From Deltaproteobacteria bacterium HGW-Deltaproteobacteria-8 (GTDB lineage: Bacteria; Desulfobacterota; Desulfovibrionia; Desulfovibrionales; Desulfovibrionaceae): a DNA stretch of 64,000 nt. Location: contig PHAR01000001.1 in NCBI GenBank assembly GCA_002840405.1, positions 516,320 through 580,319 of the forward strand. The letters are read 5' to 3'. Of the stretch, positions 53,858 through 62,644 are shown piece by piece. Numbering within the stretch: the first letter of the stretch is position 1; each line of letters opens with the position of its first letter. The notes under the pieces are model-generated. The model had not been told where the DNA came from and did not search any database. It was given only the letters and a program-made list of their open reading frames with translations. The position numbers and the translations under genes are program-made.

Positions 53858-56269
53858 ATGCCCGCAGCGAAGACTCCCCCGAAGAAAACGACCAAGAACG
53901 CCAAAAAGAAGCCCGGAAGTACCACCGCAATGAGACGCAGCAGACGATTCAAACGCAAGATGCTCTGGGGCCTGTTGTCATTGCCCCTGATCGGGATCGC
54001 CATGGTGGTCCTGGCCTTCTGGTGGCTGTCCCACGACCTTCCGGGCTTCAGGTCCATCACCGACTACAAGCCGCCCCTGGTGACCACAGTGCTGGCGCGC
54101 GACAACCAGGTGCTCGGCTATTTCTACAAGGAAAAACGCTTCCTGGTGCGCCTGCAGGACATGCCCGGGCACCTGCCCAAGGCCTTCCTGGCGGCCGAGG
54201 ACTCCGGCTTCTACAAGCATGACGGCATCGACCCCTGGGCCATCGCCCGGGCCATGCTCATGAACCTCAAGGCCGGGGGCATCCGCCAGGGCGGCAGCAC
54301 CATCACCCAGCAGGTGGTCAAGCGCCTGCTCCTGACTCCGGAGAAGAGCTTCGAGCGCAAGATCAAGGAGGCCATGCTGGCCTACCGCCTGGAGAACTAC
54401 CTGACCAAGGACGAGATCCTGACCATCTACCTCAACCAGATCTACCTGGGCTCCAAGGCTTACGGGGTTGAGGCGGCGGCGCGGGAGTACTTCGGCAAGC
54501 ACGTGCAGAACCTGACCCTGGCCGAGAGCGCCATCCTGGCAGGCCTGCCCCAGGCCCCCAGCCGCTACAATCCTTACTCCGACCCCGCTGCGGCCAAGAT
54601 CCGCCAAAAATACGTCCTCGACCAGATGCTCGGCCAGGGCTTCATCACCAAGGCCCAGCACGACCAGGCCATCGCCCAGAAGCTGGTGTACAAGAGCATG
54701 GAGGACCACTCCTGGAAGATCGGCGCGTACTACCTGGAAGAGGTCCGCCGCTTCCTGGTCGACAAGTACGGCGAGGACGAGGTCTACCAGGGCGGGCTCA
54801 CGGTTGAGACCGCCTGCGAGATTCCGCACCAGATCGCGGCCGACAACGCCATGCACCGGGGCCTGGCCGACATCGCCAAACGCAAGGGCTGGGAAGGCCC
54901 GGCCGGACATCTCAAGCCCGAGGAATACGCCCGCTTCCTGGACGAGACCCGCAGCGGCGAGGCTCCGAAGCCCGGCGTCTGGCTGCGCGCCCTGGTGGTG
55001 GAGACCGCCAAGGACAAGGCCCAGGCCCGGTTCGGCCAGTATAGCGGCGACATCCCGGCCAGCAGCACCACCTGGTGCCGCAACGCCGTGAAGGGGCTCA
55101 CCGGCGCCGCCGCGCCCGTTCCCGGCGACCCCTCGCGCATCCTGCACAAGGGCGACATCGTCTGGGTCACCGTGCGCGAGAACAAGGGCGGCCGCTTCCT
55201 GCTCAACCTGGAGCGCGAGCCCGGCCCCGAGGGCGCGCTGGTGTCCATCATGCCCGGCACCGGCGAGGTCGTGGCGCTTTCCGGCGGCTTCAGCTTCGAA
55301 AAAAGCCAGTTCAACCGCGCCACCCAGGCCAAGCGCCAGCCCGGTTCGTCCTTCAAGCCCATCGTCTACTCCACGGCGCTCGACAACGGCTTCACCCCGG
55401 CCTCTGTGATCATGGACGCGCCCATCGTCTTCGCCAACGTGGAGCAGGGCACCATCTGGCGTCCGGAAAACTACGAGGACATCTTCTACGGCCCCACCCT
55501 GCTCTCCACCGCGCTGGCCAAGTCGCGCAACCTCGTGACCATCCGCGTGGCCCAGAAGATCGGCATCCGCAAGGTCATCGAGCGCGCCCGGGCCATGGGC
55601 ATCGAAAGCGAGCTGCCCGAGAACCTGTCCATCGCGCTCGGGTCCTCTGCCCTGACCCTGATCAACCTCTGCCAGGCCTACACGACCTTCCCCAACGGCG
55701 GCTCCTACGTGAAGCCGCGCATGGTGCTCTCGGTGCGCAGCGCCTGGGGCGAGACCCTGTACAAGTCCGAGCCGGAGTTCGTGGAGGCCATGAGCCCGCA
55801 GACCGCCTTCATCATGGTGTCCATGCTGAAAGAGGTCATCAACGTGGGCACCGGCGGCGCGGCCAAGGTGCTCGGCCGCCCCCTGGCGGGCAAGACCGGC
55901 ACCACCAACAACGAGCAGGACGCCTGGTTCATGGGCTTCACCCCGTACCTTTTGACCGGCGTGTACGTGGGCTACGACCAGTTGCAGAGCATGGGCCGGG
56001 GCGGCACCGGCGCGTCGTCCGCCCTGCCCATCTGGCTGGCCTATCGCCAGGCCATTGAGGACCGCTACCCGCCCCAGGACTTCACCCCGCCCGAGGGCAT
56101 CGTCTGGTCGCGGGTGGAGAACAGCCAGGCCATCAGCTCCAAGGGCGAGCACGTATCCGAGAGCTACTTCCTGCCCTTCAAGGAGGGCACGCAGCCCACA
56201 GTCACCGATGTGGGCGCGGCCGAAGGCAGCGCAGCCTCGGACGCGGACCTGATGAAGCAGGCGTTCTAA
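53858..56269 (+). CDS. mrcA: Penicillin-binding protein 1A (bifunctional peptidoglycan synthase)
   Basis: An 803-residue class A PBP. It has a basic cytoplasmic tail (KTPPKKTTKNAKKKP), a membrane helix (about 39-60), a glycosyltransferase domain with catalytic Glu114 (AAEDSGFY), GGSTITQQ and RKIKEAMLA, and a transpeptidase domain with the SxxK motif at Ser497 (SSFK), SRN as the SxN motif, and KTG at Lys679. It is of the usual length and fully active by its motifs. Its ATG immediately follows the previous stop (TAAATG), so the two genes are coupled. Confidence 0.95.
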   Translation: MPAAKTPPKKTTKNAKKKPGSTTAMRRSRRFKRKMLWGLLSLPLIGIAMVVLAFWWLSHDLPGFRSITDYKPPLVTTVLARDNQVLGYFYKEKRFLVRLQDMPGHLPKAFLAAEDSGFYKHDGIDPWAIARAMLMNLKAGGIRQGGSTITQQVVKRLLLTPEKSFERKIKEAMLAYRLENYLTKDEILTIYLNQIYLGSKAYGVEAAAREYFGKHVQNLTLAESAILAGLPQAPSRYNPYSDPAAAKIRQKYVLDQMLGQGFITKAQHDQAIAQKLVYKSMEDHSWKIGAYYLEEVRRFLVDKYGEDEVYQGGLTVETACEIPHQIAADNAMHRGLADIAKRKGWEGPAGHLKPEEYARFLDETRSGEAPKPGVWLRALVVETAKDKAQARFGQYSGDIPASSTTWCRNAVKGLTGAAAPVPGDPSRILHKGDIVWVTVRENKGGRFLLNLEREPGPEGALVSIMPGTGEVVALSGGFSFEKSQFNRATQAKRQPGSSFKPIVYSTALDNGFTPASVIMDAPIVFANVEQGTIWRPENYEDIFYGPTLLSTALAKSRNLVTIRVAQKIGIRKVIERARAMGIESELPENLSIALGSSALTLINLCQAYTTFPNGGSYVKPRMVLSVRSAWGETLYKSEPEFVEAMSPQTAFIMVSMLKEVINVGTGGAAKVLGRPLAGKTGTTNNEQDAWFMGFTPYLLTGVYVGYDQLQSMGRGGTGASSALPIWLAYRQAIEDRYPPQDFTPPEGIVWSRVENSQAISSKGEHVSESYFLPFKEGTQPTVTDVGAAEGSAASDADLMKQAF

Positions 56270-56288
56270 GAGAAGCACTCTGTTCCGC

Positions 56289-56324
56289 AGGCCTGGGGGG
56301 CCCCTTCTGGGGTTTCCCAGGCCT
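56289..56324 (+). terminator. Hairpin after mrcA
   Basis: AGGCCTGGG (56289-56297) pairs perfectly with CCCAGGCCT (56316-56324), with an inner CCCC/GGGG pairing around TTCT. There is no T-run; it may terminate partially before the PhzF-family gene. Confidence 0.5.
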
Positions 56325-56345
56325 TACGAAAACGGGAGGTCAGCC

Positions 56346-57170
56346 ATGCCGCAAGCCTTTCCGCTCTATCAGGTCGACGCCTTTGCCGAGGGCGTGTTCT
56401 CCGGCAACCCGGCCGCCGTGGTGCCGCTGGACTCCTGGCTGCCCGACGAGACGCTCTCCGCCATCGCGGCGGAAAACAACCTCTCGGAGACGGCCTTTTT
56501 CGTGCCCCTTCCTCCACAGGCGGACGGCGACCGGGGCTATCACCTGCGCTGGTTCACGCCGACCTTTGAGATCGACCTCTGCGGCCACGCCACCCTGGCC
56601 GCCGCGTTTGTCCTCTTCAACGAGCTGGGCTTTTCCGGCCAGCGCCTGCGCTTCGAGTCCCAGAGCGGGCCGCTGTTTGTCGAGCGCATGGGCGAAAAGC
56701 AGGGTGATTTACTGACCCTGGACTTCCCCTCCTGGCCGCCAAAGCCTGTGGCGATCACCGAGACCATGGTCCGGGCCTTTGGCGCAGAGCCCCTCGAAGC
56801 CTTTGCCCTGCGCGACCTCTTGTGCGTGTTCGCCGACGAGGACATTGTGCGCACCATGACCCCGGACCTCGCGGCCTTCCATGAGCTGCCGTACGTCTGC
56901 AACATCGCCAGCGCCCCTGGGCGGCCAGGCGGCGGCTTCGACTTCGTGTCGCGCGTATTTTGCCCGGAGGTGGGCATCCCGGAGGACCCGGTGACGGGCT
57001 CGGCGCACAGCCTGCTCACGCCCTTCTGGGCCGCGCGCCTGGGCAAGACCAGGCTCAACGCCTTCCAGGCCTCCCAAAGGGGCGGCAGACTGTTCTGCGA
57101 GCTCCTGGGCGACCGCGTGCGCATCTCAGGCCGGGCAGCGCTGTACCTGCGCGGGACCATCTACGTGTAG
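56346..57170 (+). CDS. PhzF-family isomerase/epimerase
   Basis: A 274-residue PhzF protein (start FPLYQVDAFAEGVFSGNPAAVV; ENNLSETAFF with the conserved catalytic Glu; the FEIDLCGHATLAAA motif; and EDPVTGSAHSLL). These are duplicated diaminopimelate-epimerase-like folds that act on small acidic metabolites; only the phenazine enzyme is well studied, and there are no phenazine genes here. An ACGGGAGG ribosome site precedes the ATG. Confidence 0.92.
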   Translation: MPQAFPLYQVDAFAEGVFSGNPAAVVPLDSWLPDETLSAIAAENNLSETAFFVPLPPQADGDRGYHLRWFTPTFEIDLCGHATLAAAFVLFNELGFSGQRLRFESQSGPLFVERMGEKQGDLLTLDFPSWPPKPVAITETMVRAFGAEPLEAFALRDLLCVFADEDIVRTMTPDLAAFHELPYVCNIASAPGRPGGGFDFVSRVFCPEVGIPEDPVTGSAHSLLTPFWAARLGKTRLNAFQASQRGGRLFCELLGDRVRISGRAALYLRGTIYV

Positions 57171-57203
57171 CCGGTTCAAGACCACCTCTAGCGCGGGAGC
57201 CCC

Positions 57204-58121
57204 GTGGACAGCCTTTTCGTCGCCGCCATAAGCCTTTTGGCCGGCATCCTGCTGCGCTGGTCCGGGCGGCTGCCCGAGGGCTCTGACCGCACCCTGGCCG
57301 GGGTGGTCATCCAGTTCTGCGTGCCGCCCGTGGCCTTCCTGGCCGCCCGCGCCATGCCCCTTAACGCCGAGGTCTTCCTGCCCGGCAGCATGGCCTGGAT
57401 CATCTTCACTGGGGGATTCGTGTTCTTCGGGCTGGCGGCACGGCTGCTCGGCCTGTCGCGCCAGACCTTTGGCTGCCTGCTGCTGGCCGGGGGCATGAGC
57501 AACGTCATCTTCATCGGCCTGCCCATGATCGAGGCCTTCTACGGCCGCGACCTGACCTATGTGGCCTTCTTGTGCGACAACCCCGGCACCACCATCGTCC
57601 TGGCCATCCCCGGCGTGCTGCTGGCCTCGCACCTCTCGGGCAAGGGCGGTGGCGGCGGCGCGGCCATGCGCAGCGCGCTGGGCCGGATGCTGCTCTTCCC
57701 GCCCTTCCAGGCCCTGGTGCTGGGGCTTATGCTGCGCCCCCTGGCCCTGCCGGAGTGGCTCCTCTCAGGCCTTGCGCGCATCGGCGCGACCCTGGTGCCG
57801 CTGTCCCTGGTGGCCGTGGGCCTGGGCTTGACCTTCCGCCTGCCCAGAGAAAGGGCCAAGCCGCTGGCTCTGGGCCTGGCCTACAAGCTCGTGCTGGCCC
57901 CGGCGCTCATCTGGCTGGTGGCGGCGCATGGTTTCGGGAATACCGGGCTGGTGGCCCAGGTGACGGTGTTCGAGGCGGCCATGCCGCCCATGGTCCTGGG
58001 GGCCATCCTGGCCACGGAGAACGGGCTCGACCCTGAGCTGGCCGCCCTCATGGTGGGCATCGGCACGCCGCTGTCGTTCCTCACGCTGCCGGCGTGGCAC
58101 TGGCTGCTGGGCGGGATGTAG
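57204..58121 (+). CDS. AEC-family auxin efflux carrier-like transporter
   Basis: A 305-residue membrane protein of the AEC/bile-acid-type fold, about ten hydrophobic segments. It has an early PPVAFLAARAMP and a FVFFGLAARLLG helix typical of the family. Bacterial members export or import organic acids such as malate. The start is GTG with GGGAG upstream. It is probably co-transcribed with the PhzF-family gene; the substrate is unknown. Confidence 0.85.
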   Translation: MDSLFVAAISLLAGILLRWSGRLPEGSDRTLAGVVIQFCVPPVAFLAARAMPLNAEVFLPGSMAWIIFTGGFVFFGLAARLLGLSRQTFGCLLLAGGMSNVIFIGLPMIEAFYGRDLTYVAFLCDNPGTTIVLAIPGVLLASHLSGKGGGGGAAMRSALGRMLLFPPFQALVLGLMLRPLALPEWLLSGLARIGATLVPLSLVAVGLGLTFRLPRERAKPLALGLAYKLVLAPALIWLVAAHGFGNTGLVAQVTVFEAAMPPMVLGAILATENGLDPELAALMVGIGTPLSFLTLPAWHWLLGGM

Positions 58122-58133
58122 GCGCGCTTCGGG

Positions 58134-59417
58134 CTAGGTCAGCTGCAACAGCACAAAGAACCAGGCGATGCCGCAGCCCAGCAGCAGCACGCAGGGAATG
58201 AGCAGCCGCCGCCAGGCCTGGGCAAGGTCTACCGTAAAGAACTGGCAGGACAGGATGAAGCAGACGTGCAGGGGCGAGACCATGACCCCGGTGAACCCGG
58301 CGAACAGGCCGAGCACCACATAGGGAATGAACTGGGGGTTGTCTGCGGGCACGCCCCCGGCGCTGGCGCCGAGGATGCCGAGCAGGATGGGGAAGGTGGA
58401 GCCCACGAAGGCCACGGTGATGCCGGAGATGGCCCCCACCAGGAAGGGCAGCAGGAGCGTCAGGGCAAAGAGCGCGCCCGGGCCGGAGGCCACATGCGAG
58501 AGCTGCTGCACGGCGCCGGACTCACCGAGCACGTCCTTGAACATCAGGATGGCCACCACCAGCGCCACCAACTCATAGAGCGCGGGCTTGCGCAGCACCC
58601 CGGCCACGAACTGCGGCCCCACGCGGTTCTGGATCAGCGCGCAGAGAATGGACAGAACAAGGGCGGCCATGATGCCCAGCTCAAAGGGCCAGCCCGGCGC
58701 GAGCAGCGTCATGCCCACCTCCAGCCCCAGCCCCCCGATGATGGCCACCAGCATGGGCAGGCCGCTTGAGAGCACGGCCCCGAGGTCGCGCGGGGCCTGC
58801 TCCGGCACCGAATCCTTCAGGTGCGCCACGGCCGGGCGCATGATAAACACCCAGCCGAGCGCCATGCACAGGCCGATGCACGGCAGGGTGTAGCAGATCA
58901 GCTGCGCCAGGGGGATTCCGGCCAGGGATGAGGCCAGGATGATGCCCGGATACAGCGGCCAGCACAGCTCCCAGAGGTGCCGGAACCAGTAGTTCACCAG
59001 GGCCATGTCGCGCCGGGCCAGGCCCAGGTCGCTGGCCATGTCGCGCACCATGGGCGCGGAGAACACGGCCCCGCCGGGCATGGGCAGAAAGCCCACCAGG
59101 GCCGGGAAAAAGGCCAGGCGCAGGCGCGGATCGCGCAGATAGCCCGAGGCCGCCTGCATCAGCCGGTTGGTTTGGCCGCTCTTGTCCAGCACCTCGCTTA
59201 GGAACAGGATCAGGGCCAGGATGACGACAAGGAAGACCGTGCCGTGCTGGATGGTCGAAGCCGCCGAGACCTGCAGCCAGACCAGCGGGCTCATGCCGAA
59301 AAGCAGGGCCAGGGCGAACCCGCCGGCCAGCACGGACAGCCAGAGCGGCTGGCGCAGGCGCAGGCCCAGCAGCATGACGCCAAAGGCGGCGAGCACCTTG
59401 GCCAGGGGCAGATACAA
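58134..59417 (-). CDS. DUF401-family integral membrane protein
   Basis: A 427-residue transporter-like protein with about ten to twelve membrane segments. It has the family pattern FLPMPGGAVFSAPMV early on and PLYPGIILASSLAGIPL later, and ends in a Leu-rich hydrophobic helix. DUF401 proteins belong to the IT (ion transporter) superfamily; function is unproven. The start is unclear: the listed TTG lacks a ribosome site and the frame is open a few codons more upstream (IVIESLLLY), so the true start may be non-standard or slightly upstream. The gene converges with the AEC gene, 12 bases between stops. Confidence 0.8.
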   Translation of the reverse strand: MYLPLAKVLAAFGVMLLGLRLRQPLWLSVLAGGFALALLFGMSPLVWLQVSAASTIQHGTVFLVVILALILFLSEVLDKSGQTNRLMQAASGYLRDPRLRLAFFPALVGFLPMPGGAVFSAPMVRDMASDLGLARRDMALVNYWFRHLWELCWPLYPGIILASSLAGIPLAQLICYTLPCIGLCMALGWVFIMRPAVAHLKDSVPEQAPRDLGAVLSSGLPMLVAIIGGLGLEVGMTLLAPGWPFELGIMAALVLSILCALIQNRVGPQFVAGVLRKPALYELVALVVAILMFKDVLGESGAVQQLSHVASGPGALFALTLLLPFLVGAISGITVAFVGSTFPILLGILGASAGGVPADNPQFIPYVVLGLFAGFTGVMVSPLHVCFILSCQFFTVDLAQAWRRLLIPCVLLLGCGIAWFFVLLQLT

Positions 59418-59452
59418 GAGCAGACTTTCGATAACGATGGGCTCCGTTGCGA

Positions 59453-59500
59453 CATTTCCAGCGGCGTTTCCAGCGATGTTTTCAGCGGCATTGCCAGCGG
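59453..59500. repeat. Four tandem 12-base repeats
   Basis: CATTTCCAGCGG, CGTTTCCAGCGA, TGTTTTCAGCGG, CATTGCCAGCGG: four imperfect head-to-tail copies of 12 bases in the gap upstream of the DUF401 gene, 36 bases before its apparent start. Their consensus is roughly CrTTTCCAGCGG. Confidence 0.75.
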
Positions 59501-59628
59501 CAAGAGCGGGTGATACTCCCTTTGCGCGCGGACGAAAAGACCGGAGGGCCTGCCCACCACGCAGGGAAATCCGAGCAGCCGCGCCGGTTCACGCCCCGCC
59601 AATCCATTCCAGCCAGGAGACCATACCC

Positions 59629-60114
59629 ATGACCGCGCCCACGACCGTGCCCATGACCGCCGACAACGCCCGCGCCCACATCACCGCCCTGCTCCTGGAA
59701 CGCACGTCCCAGGACGAGGCCCGGCGCAAGGAGGCCCTGCGCGACTATCTGGACGTGACCCAGGCCACCACCGACCACGCCACCTCCGAGGCCCTGGCCG
59801 GGCTGATCCCGGCGCTCATGCCCGCGCTCTACGCCAAGTGGATCGGCATGTTCGCCGACCGCCTGCTTGCCACCGTGCCGCTGGAGCAGATCGAACTGGT
59901 GTGCGACGGCAGCGCCGCGAACGCTGCGGCCCTGACCCTGGCCTATGTGATGTTTCTGGAGTCCGCGCGCATGGAGCGGCAGATCGACGAGGACCTGGCC
60001 GCGCTTGGAGTCGGCGCCGCCGCAGACGGGCAGGACCAGGCCCTGGCCGACATGGCGGCCAGCTACATCCGCGCGCGCCTGGGCGTGCTGGCGGACAAGG
60101 CGAAGAAGCAGTAG
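59629..60114 (+). CDS. Small uncharacterised protein
   Basis: A 161-residue acidic helical protein without signal peptide or membrane helix. I do not recognise the family. Helices run from about residue 12 to the end (HITALLLERTSQDEARRKEALRDYL; ALTLAYVMFLESARMERQIDEDL), a pattern seen in coiled or TPR-like proteins. AGGAGA lies 8 bases before the ATG; the longer frame upstream is non-coding. It lies between convergent genes and its promoter would be in the repeat-bearing gap. Confidence 0.6.
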   Translation: MTAPTTVPMTADNARAHITALLLERTSQDEARRKEALRDYLDVTQATTDHATSEALAGLIPALMPALYAKWIGMFADRLLATVPLEQIELVCDGSAANAAALTLAYVMFLESARMERQIDEDLAALGVGAAADGQDQALADMAASYIRARLGVLADKAKKQ

Positions 60115-60119
60115 GGAGC

Positions 60120-60134
60120 CGGGCCTCAGGCCCG
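60120..60134. terminator. Short GC hairpin between convergent genes
   Basis: CGGGCC-TCA-GGCCCG, a 6-base perfect stem with 3-base loop in the 39-base gap between the small unknown gene and the TPR gene. No T-run, so a weak or shared terminator at best. Confidence 0.35.
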
Positions 60135-60153
60135 CCCGGATCTTGAGGCGGAG

Positions 60154-60723
60154 CTAGGCCGAGAGCGCCCGCTCCACGGCCTCGGCCACCGTGCCCGGGT
60201 CGGGCAGGGCGGCGGCCAGGGCGGCCTCGTCAATGGGCTCACCATCGTCCTCGCCGTTCCCTGGCTGGAGCGCGCTCTCCACCAGGGCAATCTGGATGTT
60301 CAGCTCGCGCTGGAGCGCCACGTTGTGCGGGTCGAAGTGGAGCTTCCAGACCACGGCGGCCTTCTGCACGCGGTCCAGGCGCGCCAGCACCAGCCCCAGA
60401 AAAAGAATGGCCCGGTTGTTCGAGCGGTTGCGCTGCATGATGCGCTCGAACTCCACCTTGGCCGGGATGTAGCGGCCCAGCTTGTACAGGCACTCGCCCA
60501 GGCGCTGCCTGGCCTCGACGTTCTCGCGCTCGTGCTCCAGGAACTTGCGGTACAAGGCGACAGCGGCCTCAAAGCTCCCGGCGGCAAAGGCTGCGTTGGC
60601 CTCGGCCAGGATGGGCGCGGTCTCCGAGGCGCTGGCCATGGGAGCGGCCTCGGCCCCGCGCAGCTTGTCCATGAACCCAAACAGCAGCCTGCGCCGCTTG
60701 ATATCGATCTCTTCCTTGCCCAC
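60154..60723 (-). CDS. TPR-repeat protein
   Basis: A 189-residue protein. After a basic segment (IKRRRLLFGFMDKLRGAEAA), TPR motifs appear at about residues 40-130 (ANAAFAAGSFEAAVALYRKFL; RLGECLYKLGRYIPAKVEFERIM; ILFLGLVLARLDRVQKAAVVW), followed by an acidic tail. It likely forms a protein-protein scaffold. The start is GTG with AGGAGG 6 bases upstream; the long upstream frame overlaps the divergent AOR leader and is rejected. Confidence 0.8.
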   Translation of the reverse strand: MGKEEIDIKRRRLLFGFMDKLRGAEAAPMASASETAPILAEANAAFAAGSFEAAVALYRKFLEHERENVEARQRLGECLYKLGRYIPAKVEFERIMQRNRSNNRAILFLGLVLARLDRVQKAAVVWKLHFDPHNVALQRELNIQIALVESALQPGNGEDDGEPIDEAALAAALPDPGTVAEAVERALSA

Positions 60724-60853
60724 TGCCGCCCTCCTGCCTGCCTTTGAACCCGGGCCAGCGGCCGCTTGGCCCTTGCGATTCCTGGCGACAGAGCATACTT
60801 CTTTCGGCCACGGGGTCAAGGCTCCAATTCTCGGGAGGCAAGGGACAAACCAC

Positions 60854-62644
60854 ATGATCGGCCCGGATATGTTTGGCTGGACAGGGAAGATCCTGCGCGT
60901 GGACCTGGGCACAGGGGCTCAGGATGTGCTGCGCCTGCCCGAGGCCGTGTACCACGACTATCTGGGCGGCAAAGGCCTGGGCGGGTACCTGCTGCGCGAC
61001 TGCGCCAGCCTTTCGACGGATGACCCCGCCCTGCCGCTGGTCCTGGCCGTTGGCCCGCTCACGGCCACCATCGCGCCCACCTCGGGCCGCTGCCACCTGA
61101 CCACCCGCTCGCCCCTCACCGGCGCGGTCGCCGACTCCAGCGCAGGCGGACGGCTTGGCACGGAACTGGCCCGCGCGGGCTGGGACGCCGTGATGATCGT
61201 GGGCCGGGCCGAGCGCCCCATTGGCATCGAGATCGACGACGCCAGCGTGCGCCTGGTGGACGCCAGCGCCCTGGCCGGACGCGACACGGCTGAAATTTTC
61301 ACGCTGCTGCGCGAGCGCCGCAAGGGCGGCTCCATCGCCACCACCGGACCGGCCGCAGACACCGGCTGCCTCTTCGCCAGCCTCATCGTGGACACGCACC
61401 ACGCGGCCGGGCGCTGCGGCCTGGGGCGCGTGGCCGGGCAAAAGAACCTCAAGTACCTGGCCGTGCGCGGCACGGGCCGCCGCAAGGTGGCCGACCTTGC
61501 CGGGCTCAAGGCCGCGCGCGAGGACATCCTGCGGCTCACCGCCGCCTCTCCGGTGCTGCTGGGCCAGCACGGGTTCTCCTGCTTCGGCACGGGCAGCATC
61601 TTCGACCTCATGGACTCCCGGCGCATGATGCCCACGGACAATTTCCAGCGCACCCGCTTTCCCGGTGCGGAGAAGCTCAACGCCAACGCCTACAAGCAGC
61701 GCTACCAGCCGCACCGACACGGCTGCCAGGGCTGCCACGTCCTGTGCAAAAAGATCGCGGCCGACGGGCGCTCCATGCCCGAGTTCGAGACCATGAGCCA
61801 CTTCACGGCGCTCATCGGCAACACGGACCTGGAGCTGGTGATGCGCGCGGGGGACCTCTGCAACCGCCTGGGCCTGGACACCATCAGCGCGGGCGCCACC
61901 CTGGCCTGCTTCCGGGAGATCAGCGGCGAGACCCTTGGCGGGGAGCGCGTGCTGGAGCTGCTGACGGGCATGGGCACGGGCATGGGGCCGGGCGCGGAAC
62001 TGGCCCAGGGCTCGGCGAAATACGCCGCGAGCATGGGCCGCCCGGAGCTGTCCATGAGCGTCAAGGGCCTGGAGCTGCCCGCCTACGACCCGCGCGGGGC
62101 CTATGGTCTGGCGCTGGCCTACGCCACCAGCGCGCGCGGCGGCTGCCATCTGCGCGCCTACCCCATCAGCCACGAGATTTTGCGCAAGCCCGTGGCCACG
62201 GACCGCTTCAGCTTTTCCGGCAAGGCGCGCATCATCAAGATCGCCGAGGACGCCAACGCCGTGGTGGACTCGCTCATCGCCTGCAAGTTCTTGTTCTTCG
62301 CCGCCAGCCTGGAGGAATATTCCCGCGCGTATTCCGCAGTGACAGGCGTTTCCGCAACGGCCCAGGACCTGCTCCTCATCGGCGAGCGCATCGACTACCA
62401 GGAGCGGCTGATGAACGCGCAGAACGGCTTCCGCGCCAAGGACGACGACCTGCCCCAGCGCTTCTTTGCCGAGGAAGGCACCAGCGGCCCTGGCCTGCCC
62501 ATCCCGCCCATCCCGCGCGAGGACTTCCTGGCCGCCCGCGCCGCGTACTACCGCATCCGTGGCCTGACGCCGGACGGGCTGCCCACGAGGGAGACGGCCA
62601 AGCGCCTCGGCCTGCCCTGGCCGCAAGAGTTGGAGAGCGCATGA
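60854..62644 (+). CDS. Aldehyde:ferredoxin oxidoreductase family protein
   Basis: A 596-residue tungsten/molybdopterin-type enzyme that oxidises aldehydes to acids with ferredoxin. The N-terminus has WTGKILRVDLGTG and DYLGGKGLGGYLLRDC; the [4Fe-4S] ligands are Cys291, Cys294 and Cys298 (C-x2-C-x3-C) and Cys477 (LIACKF). SGRCHLTTRSPLTG is the conserved pterin-region element. It is shorter than typical 605-residue AORs only slightly. The gene overlaps the next start (ATGA). The ATG at 60854 is preferred; a second ATG at 60869 gives the more usual short N-terminus. Confidence 0.9.
   Translation: MIGPDMFGWTGKILRVDLGTGAQDVLRLPEAVYHDYLGGKGLGGYLLRDCASLSTDDPALPLVLAVGPLTATIAPTSGRCHLTTRSPLTGAVADSSAGGRLGTELARAGWDAVMIVGRAERPIGIEIDDASVRLVDASALAGRDTAEIFTLLRERRKGGSIATTGPAADTGCLFASLIVDTHHAAGRCGLGRVAGQKNLKYLAVRGTGRRKVADLAGLKAAREDILRLTAASPVLLGQHGFSCFGTGSIFDLMDSRRMMPTDNFQRTRFPGAEKLNANAYKQRYQPHRHGCQGCHVLCKKIAADGRSMPEFETMSHFTALIGNTDLELVMRAGDLCNRLGLDTISAGATLACFREISGETLGGERVLELLTGMGTGMGPGAELAQGSAKYAASMGRPELSMSVKGLELPAYDPRGAYGLALAYATSARGGCHLRAYPISHEILRKPVATDRFSFSGKARIIKIAEDANAVVDSLIACKFLFFAASLEEYSRAYSAVTGVSATAQDLLLIGERIDYQERLMNAQNGFRAKDDDLPQRFFAEEGTSGPGLPIPPIPREDFLAARAAYYRIRGLTPDGLPTRETAKRLGLPWPQELESA

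Noticed and set aside
53978-56278. 766-residue reverse-strand open frame opposite mrcA
   Set aside because: Same high-GC shadow effect; the forward strand has all PBP1A motifs.
61744-62640. Extension of the aldolase-like frame far upstream into the AOR gene
   Set aside because: It overlaps the AOR coding frame, is Arg/Pro/Gly-rich, and the ATGA overlap at 62641 gives a normal coupled start.
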